DNA of 64,000 bases, from contig OZ024783.1 of assembly GCA_964017065.1 (NCBI GenBank), positions 2,326,772 through 2,390,771 on the forward strand, read 5' to 3'. Shown in pieces: positions 59,140-64,000 of the stretch. The notes under the pieces were generated by a model, which had not been told where the DNA came from, ran no database searches, and saw nothing but the letters and a program-made list of their open reading frames with translations. Numbering within the stretch: position 1 is the stretch's first letter; the number at the start of each line of letters is the position of its first letter. Source of the DNA: Haliclona indistincta (taxonomy: Eukaryota; Porifera; Demospongiae; Haplosclerida; Chalinidae). The position numbers were made by a program, and so were the translations under genes.

Positions 59140-61834
59140 AGGGAGGGAGGGAGGGAGAGGGAGGGAGGGAGGGAGGGAGGGAGAGAGAGGGAGGGAGGGA
59201 GGGAGGGAGGGAGAGGGAGGGAGGGAGGGAGGGAGGGAGGGAGGGAGGGAGGGAGGGAGGGAGGGAGGGAGGGAGAGAGAGAGAGTGGGAGGAAGGGAGG
59301 GAGAGACAGAGAGAGACATAATTTTATATCACTTTGATGAAAAGCAAGCACATGGAGGTCACGCATGAAAACATGAAGCACAAAATTATAATAATGCTTT
59401 TACTTATCATGCTGTAGTCTAGAATCAAGATGCATGTATAACTCACTCAGGATTGTTGATCATTGGGGCGTTGTCGTTCACATCAGTCAGTGTGATGGTC
59501 ACCGTTGCATTTGCCATGGTGCCGGCAGGATCTGTAGCGATCACTTCAAATCGATAAGTGTCCAATTCCTCGCGATTAAGTATTGTGTTATCTACAACTG
59601 TCAGTGAGGACCCTCCAGTTGGAAAGCTAAAGACGGAGGAAATCGAAACAGGTATATCGGCAGTGCCCAGATAACTCCCAACAGAGAAGGTGACAACTTG
59701 ACCTAATAGAAAATAATTATTAATCATTAACAATAATAATTATACAGACCACAAGCTAGGCCTGAGCTGATTATGCTAAAAATTTTGCCTACTATGCTAT
59801 GCTGCACTGCTCCAAAATTTTACCTATCATGCTCCAAAATTTCCCCTACTATGCTCAAATTATACTGAAGCCGATCACGACGATCGATTGCTAGTTGCCA
59901 TAATGATACGCACGTCATTCGCCACGAGGGGTTAATTTAATTTGATGACGTCATTTTCGACCGATAATTACCTATTATGCTCTTATTATGCTCAATGCTT
60001 TTGCGTACCTATTATGCTCAAAGCAATGCTGGCATAATCCGCGCAGGCCTACCACAAGCACTGGGAATAATATCATACCAATTGCAATTATTCTCAATTT
60101 AAAACTCCAGCTGATTTCGACAGCTTTGTCAAATTTGCTAGAATGCATAATTATTTGTTGTTTTTTTCACTAACTACAATGTAAATAATATTAAGCAAAA
60201 TCTAGTGTGTTTGTTTTATGCATAGGATCCTGTTTCATTTTCACCTCTATCACACAATACAAATAAAGAGGCAGCCATGGCGCTAGTTCCCACACTCTTG
60301 TCTACAACTATATGTTATAGGATATGATACCTTCGGGATCGGTTGCAGTCACCATGCCAACCACAGTGTCCACCGCAACATCTTCTTGGATCACAAAGCT
60401 GTATTGTTGTTCCGAGAACACTGGCGGCATGTTAGCCACATCCAATGTGACAATGATGGTTCCAGTTCCAAAGTTAGAACCATCTAGAAGGAATACCTGT
60501 TCCAAAATAAAATAATAATATTCACGCCATAGTACCGCGTTCCATGAATATCATTAAGAAAAAAGCACGGAAGGTGCAGATGCCTTGGTGGAATGCCACT
60601 ATTTCACATGCACAGTAAACTGCAATTATTATATGTTTCTGTACAGCAATTACAATGCAGTATAATAGTTCTGCAATCAGAAGCCAATCAGTGCTGACCA
60701 CTAAATGTTCAGTTCGAGCGAGTTTGAGTGCAGGGCACAGCACACGAGTGAGATAGCGTCCATAGCTTGCTTGCACAATTTCTTTAGACATGTGCTGCTA
60801 TCCTGTAGTGAAATTCTAACCTATCAGCTTCTAGGAAGTCATCTGTTGATAGTTGTGTCTACGAAGAACTCTAGTCTAGATCGCCAGCACGGCCATCGAT
60901 CGCAAGCTAGGCAAGCAAATTACGCCATGACTCGAGAACGAAGCTTCATATACAAGTCTTCCACTCTGTTCACAAACTCACTGGCTGCAAGGCAGCTAGC
61001 TGTAGACAATTTTGTCGCCAGAGAAGTCTACATCACCACCAACAGCCATCCAGGTGTGCAATTCACGCGGTAACTTACGCACTAAGCTTTAAAATCAAAC
61101 TTCTTAAAATTCAAATCCGAGCAAGTATCGATTTCTACCCGTGTTACTTGTTTCAGCGCTTAGTTTTCAGCGAGCTACGAGAAATCGTTGCGACAGACTG
61201 ACTAACAACACGACTACCGTATGCTTTGTGGCTCCGCCCACTGAGGCATAACAAAACGTACAGTATGATCATAGTGTCAGTTTCTGTGTTAATTGTGTGT
61301 GTGTACAAGCTCACAGATACTGATCCTGATGTTGATAATCCTGGTGTAATAGTCAATACGTTGTTCGTGATTGAAACAAAGGAGCTCAAAGAAGGTGGCA
61401 TAAAAGCTGCAAGTGTATAAGGTATCTGACATAATACAGAACAATCACCACAAACCTCCAGGACCAGCAGAAATAGTTGTAGAACTGCTTCCAGTTGTCT
61501 ATAAATAGTAATAATAATTATAGTAACACAATGAATAAACTAGCTCATTAATTTTCATAGCATGCATAAATGCCTGTACATGCAGCTATAGATAATATAT
61601 TGATTCAACTATTAACATACATTAAGAAGGAAGGTATTTGGGATAGAATTATCAGTCACTGTCACACTGGTAGTGATCAGGCTTAGCTGAGCTGTATTGA
61701 AAATAGACATGATGAACGATAACTGCTTCTGTGTGTGAGATCGACTTACCGTTAGCTGTCTGCGCCAGGACAGCTACCAGCATGAGCAGAAAAAGCGGGG
61801 CGCCGCCCTTGAACGGCTTGCCCTGCGCGCGCAT
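24364..61834 (-). CDS. Giant coherin-type cadherin with TMEM132-like, cohesin and dockerin modules
   Basis: Twenty-four exons (high to low): 61834-61750, 61691-61621, 61498-61456, 61406-61315, 60496-60331, 59702-59447, 59016-57867, 57677-57470, 57257-57097, 56737-56430, 56075-55921, 55752-55560, 55468-55261, 55157-30317, 30114-29985, 29912-29864, 29710-29467, 29183-28870, 28529-27546, 27069-26839, 26474-26239, 25905-25773, 25449-25289, 24961-24364. The sum is 31,017 bases, in phase throughout, for 10,338 aa. Order: signal peptide, ~29 cadherin repeats, then four TMEM132-like cassettes alternating with shorter cadherin blocks, two more cadherin repeats, a membrane-proximal domain, one transmembrane helix and a ~200-aa tail. 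Coherins are a cadherin class with cohesin domains shared by sponges and choanoflagellates. A calcium-dependent adhesion role at the cell surface is expected. Exons 1-4 are the least certain. Confidence 0.9.
25289..25449 (-). other. Coherin transmembrane exon
   Basis: A proline-rich stalk (PPPTPSPP) is followed by a ~26-residue hydrophobic helix beginning WAVIVIIVFNSV and a basic stop-transfer (WRRYVR). It is the only strong internal hydrophobic helix in the protein, which makes it type I. Confidence 0.92.
25773..26474 (-). other. Membrane-proximal ferredoxin/SEA-like domain of coherin
   Basis: Exons 21-22 encode ~123 residues after the last cadherin repeat. An alternating strand/helix pattern (YQHTVSVMMAG, DVFAQLVEDILSKVLG, DVDIQVANITM, LFSVLLYAL, and a helix ending LQQAGFDLL) resembles the membrane-adjacent domain of protocadherin-15 and cadherin-23. 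The fold call is inference. Confidence 0.45.
26489..26805 (-). repeat. CT and (CACT)n arrays filling coherin intron 20
   Basis: The plus strand reads ga/gggag then gagt/gtga units, so the sense (minus) strand is pyrimidine-rich and runs into the exon 21 acceptor at 26475. Confidence 0.95.
27275..27430. mobile_element. 156-bp TA-flanked MITE in coherin intron 19
   Basis: Termini cagtggaacctctctaag and cttagagg-type complement ending ggttccactg, flanked by TA on each side (27273-27274, 27431-27432). Tc1/mariner-like. Its end matches the 67-bp minisatellite unit of ARMC2 intron 7. Confidence 0.85.
27560..27740 (-). other. Ser/Thr/Gly-rich insertion in a cadherin repeat (candidate glycosaminoglycan site)
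   Basis: Between strands of the penultimate cadherin repeat sits a ~60-residue insert, bounded by Cys, rich in Thr/Pro/Ser, containing ESSGSGSD. SG dipeptides next to acidic residues are typical sites of glycosaminoglycan attachment. Confidence 0.55.
28634..28707 (+). tRNA. tRNA-Thr (anticodon AGU)
   Basis: The cloverleaf folds: acceptor stem GGCTCTG/CAGGGCC (one G-U), anticodon stem CCTGT/ACAGG with loop CTAGTAA (anticodon AGT in DNA), and T arm with GGTTCGAATCC and one C-A mismatch. No intron. A TTTTT Pol III stop follows at 28711-28715. It lies antisense within coherin intron 18. Confidence 0.93.
30118..30252 (-). repeat. CT/CCCT array in coherin intron 14
   Basis: Purine-rich (ga/gggag) on plus, pyrimidine on the sense strand, abutting the exon 15 acceptor at 30115. 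Confidence 0.95.
31050..32320 (-). other. Coherin cadherin block D (4 repeats)
   Basis: Four cadherin repeats with DVNDNAP linkers (three copies) and DRE and AxD motifs for calcium. About residues 8644-9067. Confidence 0.9.
32855..33015 (-). other. Dockerin 3
   Basis: Two calcium loops fit DxNxDxxxxxxD: DTNGDSLLDAKD and DTNFDGQTNSYD, about 24 residues apart. Every metal-ligand position is filled, as in type I dockerins of bacteria. Confidence 0.85.
33060..33470 (-). other. Cohesin 3
   Basis: Starts GLGELDIGESSG. Cohesin-type strands include AIDYIITYDSASLALVSI and VVARIQWRAIRAGVTVV. It lies directly before dockerin 3. Confidence 0.75.
36305..37270 (-). other. Coherin cadherin block C (3 repeats)
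   Basis: Three repeats with linkers NNGRPVFFP, DVNDNAPQF and PVNDNPPDC; about residues 6994-7316. Confidence 0.88.
37820..37980 (-). other. Dockerin 2
   Basis: Loops DLSGDCVFDIAD and DVNLDGRCDNRD both keep positions 1, 3, 5 and 12. The cysteines may form an internal disulfide. Confidence 0.85.
38075..38515 (-). other. Cohesin 2
   Basis: Starts GVGEVDLGNSTG. Strands VPVRVNVGTSELGAVDVAVG and FDGSALTLRDV are typical of the cohesin jelly-roll. Confidence 0.8.
41465..43750 (-). other. Coherin cadherin block B (7 repeats)
   Basis: Seven repeats with linkers DVNDNPP, DENDNEP, ELNDNSP, DLNDNAP, DINDSPP and DDNTATP; about residues 4834-5596. Confidence 0.9.
44270..44445 (-). other. Dockerin 1
   Basis: Loops DANGDCVFDLLD and DADKNGRISSLD. 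The second has Asn at position 5, an accepted ligand. A cysteine-rich linker (CNSSRCSPEQC) precedes it. Confidence 0.83.
44555..45000 (-). other. Cohesin 1
   Basis: Starts LGDADFGAESNS. Strands ITLPIYVNTNG, VGAVEIRVTYSDAILRL and RMEVGRLSFAVKNLGTGFIA fit the cohesin pattern. Confidence 0.78.
51765..51945 (-). other. SG-rich insertion in a cadherin repeat
   Basis: A ~55-residue insert bounded by Cys (YTCMN ... EVCTL) contains SGSGSESSG and LSGSGSEDEP. Two acidic SG clusters make it a strong candidate for glycosaminoglycan attachment. Confidence 0.6.
59037..59316 (-). repeat. CT/CCCT array in coherin intron 6
   Basis: ga/gggag on plus, pyrimidine on the sense strand, ending about 20 bases from the exon 7 acceptor at 59017. 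Confidence 0.95.
59757..60051. mobile_element. 295-bp hAT-like MITE in coherin intron 5
   Basis: Termini taggcctgagctgattatgc and gcataatccgcgcaggccta are imperfect inverted repeats flanked by the 8-bp direct repeat ccacaagc (59749-59756 and 60052-60059). The interior repeats the word tattatgctc. Confidence 0.85.
60565..61259. mobile_element. Dispersed ~0.7-kb repeat (copy 2) in coherin intron 4
   Basis: Co-linear with 8059-8756, with small indels, and with the same type of end (tgccttggtgg / ccactgaggca). Confidence 0.75.
61750..61834 (-). other. Coherin first exon: signal peptide
   Basis: 28 residues: basic start (MRAQGKPFKGG), hydrophobic core (APLFLLMLVAVLA), then a QTANA cleavage-like end. 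The donor is G|GTAAGT. The upstream frame has no better ATG. Confidence 0.85.
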
Positions 61835-62180
61835 GATGCTGCTCAAATGGAGAAGAGAAACAGTTTCAAACAGCAGCGATCTCCAATTTGCAACGCTGCA
61901 GCTAACCTTTACAAGCTTCAGCGCAGTATAAATCGAGCAATTTCACAGAGAAGAGCTGCAGAATTCAATCGCCTCTTGCAGAAAATGGGTGAAACTGCAC
62001 AACTGTACACAGGGTGGGGCTGGCTAACGAATTCATAACGAGCTAACGCCCCTTTTTTCTGGGCGCGCCCGCCAAGGTATGGGTGGCGCACTGGCGCGCA
62101 AACACCACCGCGCACTTTCGCGCGTTTTCCGACACACTTTCCGTAAACGCTTCTACACACGTGGAATAGGCGGGGAAGTC
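61835..62180. promoter_or_regulatory. Divergent promoter region, coherin / GTF3C3
   Basis: 346 bases between divergent ATGs. The part near 62055-62130 is GC- and CpG-rich (gggcgcgcccgcc, ttcgcgcg), unlike the AT-rich surroundings. Confidence 0.5.
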
Positions 62181-63099
62181 ATGGATGAAGAAGACAGCGA
62201 CCAGCCTGCTAGAGAGCAAGAAGGTACAGTGAGTGGGTGCTTTGCAAGCTCACGTGAGCTTAGGTTACTCTGTAGAAGACGACGACGAAGAAGAAAGCGA
62301 TGACAAAGGCGTGGAGGAGCAAGTAGACAGGTTCTTTGAAGAACTGGACCTTGAACACGACAGACAGAAGAAGAGACTGTTGAAAGAAGGCGCTCCAGTG
62401 CGTTTGCCGCGCTGTTCGTGTGCGTGTAGTCTTTCTGCGTGCTTTTGTAGATACAGAGGCGTAGGAGCGTCCTTCCACATCATCTTCATTCAGTCATGGG
62501 TTCAGCCAATCTATCTCTGGCGCGGGGTGACTTGCTGGGAGCTAGTGAGCTGTGCATGGAGGTGATTCGACAAGGTATACATGCTACACACACTGTATAA
62601 CTGTTGTATCGAGTATCTTTGACTCTCCCAGCGCCTCATGTGGTGGAACCATTTCTGACTTTAGCTACGATCTACGAAGACCAGAGGGATAAAGAAAAGC
62701 TTCTTCAGGTGCTATAAAATGACCATTTGGTACTTGTAGCTGTATAGGCAAGATCTTGTTCCTTTATTTTCATCACTTGAGAGTTTTTGGTTAAAATGTT
62801 TGCTTTGTTATTGTTTGTAGATTCTGCTGATTGCTGCTCATCTCAAGCGCTCTGACCCTGAGCTCTGGGAGAGAGTTGGTCATGTTGCTATTGATAGGAA
62901 CTGTCTCTCTCTGGCGGCTCAGTGCTTCTCTAAAGCTAGTCTTCATGATCACAACAATGTGACCTTTCTCTGGCAGTCGGCAAGCTTGTACAAAGAGGCT
63001 GGTGAAGTGAAGAAAGCGATAGAGAAATATGAAGCGCTGTTACGAGTAAGAGTCCAAGAAATTAAGAATATTGCTGTTTTACTGACCTTTCTCTTGTTA

Positions 63100-63147
<48 letters not shown>

Positions 63148-63415
63148 AACAACCTGTTCTTCAAGGCACTTCCTCGTGACGGTAGCCATGATTTTTTCGA
63201 AGCCACCAAGGAGCTAGCTAAGGTACCACACCCCTCTCTCCTATACAGTAACCACTATCTATCTCCAGTTATACCACAGTGCTAACACTGACCACAAAGC
63301 TGTGTCTATACTGAAAAACGCCGTTTCGTTCCATCCGTCTGGAGTGGACGAGGAATCCATCAACCTTCTCTCTGACCTACTATTGACTGACAAATGCTAC
63401 GAAGAAGCCTACATG

Positions 63416-63461
<46 letters not shown>

Positions 63462-64000
63462 GGGTTTCAAATTAGCACTCGCCCGAGGCGAGTAAAACAT
63501 AGCTCGGGCTAGTAAAATTCACAAGGTTTGTGCCTGGCTGGTGAGGCTTACCAGTTCACTGGATGAACACAAGCGTACTTTGCAAAGAACAATAGAACAG
63601 AAATTAATGCGGACCTGGCAGGCAGCGTGAAGGTCAATCAAGCCTTGGTTTATGTAAAGCATTGCGCAATACAAACCCACAGCACAGCACATGTTGTAAA
63701 AATCAGTGGTTTGGCTAGAGTATGTGGAGATACTTAAATGGTGTTCAAAACCCCAGCTAAAAGAGCAAAGTCAATTAAAGAAAAGAGACAGAAATTGTTG
63801 TCATTAAATTAAGTTGAAACTGTTAACAATATTTATTTTGTTACTAGGCTAGCAGAACTTGTGCTGGGCTAGTTAAAAGTTGACCTTACTAGCCCTGCGG
63901 GATAGAAGCAAAAAGTTAATTTGAAGCCCTGAGTCACACACACACGCACACGCACACACACACACACCTTCGTCACTGTCTCACTCTCTTTGATCCACAG
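62181..64000 (+). CDS. GTF3C3: General transcription factor IIIC subunit 3 (TFIIIC102), N-terminal part
   Basis: Exons: 62181-62223, 62264 to about 62410, 62494-62574, 62632-62708, 62821-63045, 63166-63222, 63269-63415; the next exon begins at or after 64001. TFIIIC binds the B box of tRNA genes and recruits TFIIIB for RNA polymerase III. The acidic N-terminus (EDDDEEESDD) is followed by tetratricopeptide repeats: MGSANLSLARGDLLGASELC, EPFLTLATIYEDQ, LLIAAHLKRSDPELWERVG, and LWQSASLYKEAGEVKKAIEKY, all close to the vertebrate protein. The exon 2 donor is unclear, because a few residues before MGSANL that occur in other animals are missing from my model. An in-frame ATG at 62079 is an alternative start. 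Confidence 0.88.
63105..63144 (+). repeat. (CT)n in GTF3C3 intron 5
   Basis: About 20 units, ending about 20 bases before the acceptor at 63165. Confidence 0.95.
63461..63930. mobile_element. 470-bp inverted-repeat element within (CA)n in GTF3C3 intron 7
   Basis: Termini agggtttcaaattag and ttaatttgaagccct are imperfect inverted repeats. The element sits inside a CA microsatellite (63417-63460 and 63936-63966), as if inserted into it. Confidence 0.65.

Larger units (their letters stand above)
48045..60496 (-). other. Coherin cadherin block A (~29 repeats)
   Basis: From exon 5 through the first 7.1 kb of exon 14. About 29 cadherin repeats, counted from linkers of the type D(V/I/L)NDNxP(x)F. 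A few linkers lack calcium ligands (PDNLNTP, PSNNMFPP, DVNDHPI), which could make flexible or bent joints. Confidence 0.9.

Overview
The window is animal nuclear DNA and looks like a demosponge, most likely Amphimedon queenslandica or a close relative. The grounds are compact intron-containing genes with GT-AG introns, an NLR immune gene with the death-fold/NACHT/LRR layout common in sponges, and a giant cadherin of the 'coherin' class (cadherin repeats plus cohesin domains) known from sponges and choanoflagellates. The species is inferred, not proven.

Layout. 1-8.8 kb is a repeat-rich stretch: the 3' end of a CXC (tesmin-like) gene, a 26-bp minisatellite, a long palindrome, a 1.4-kb terminal-inverted-repeat element, a duplicated segment of about 0.7-0.8 kb, and two degenerate NLR fragments. 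8.8-13.2 kb carries two minus-strand genes: a four-exon NLR (912 aa) and a single-exon DEAD-box helicase with a probable mitochondrial presequence. 13.3-21.4 kb (+) is a 16-exon ARMC2 gene (813 aa, ciliary radial-spoke transport) whose introns are packed with simple repeats, a 67-bp minisatellite and foldback elements. TRABD (-) and PSMG1 (+) follow as a divergent pair. 24.4-61.8 kb (-) is one gene of 24 exons encoding a predicted 10,338-aa membrane cadherin. GTF3C3 (+) begins at 62.2 kb and runs off the end.

The main discovery is the giant cadherin. About 46 cadherin repeats are interrupted by four cassettes that resemble the whole ectodomain of vertebrate TMEM132 proteins. Three cassettes end in a cohesin domain followed by a dockerin with both calcium loops intact, so partners known from bacterial cellulosomes lie within one animal adhesion protein. 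One exon of 24,841 bp encodes about 80% of the protein. The cytoplasmic tail has two NPxY motifs arranged much as in integrin beta tails. My exon model keeps the reading frame through all 24 exons, but it was built by eye and has no transcript support.

A second window-wide pattern is that long CT- or CTCA-type arrays sit immediately upstream of 3' splice sites, always with the pyrimidine strand on the sense strand of the host gene, in four genes and on both strands. Gene spacing is tight: three divergent pairs share short promoter gaps, and ARMC2 and TRABD have opposed polyadenylation signals one base apart.
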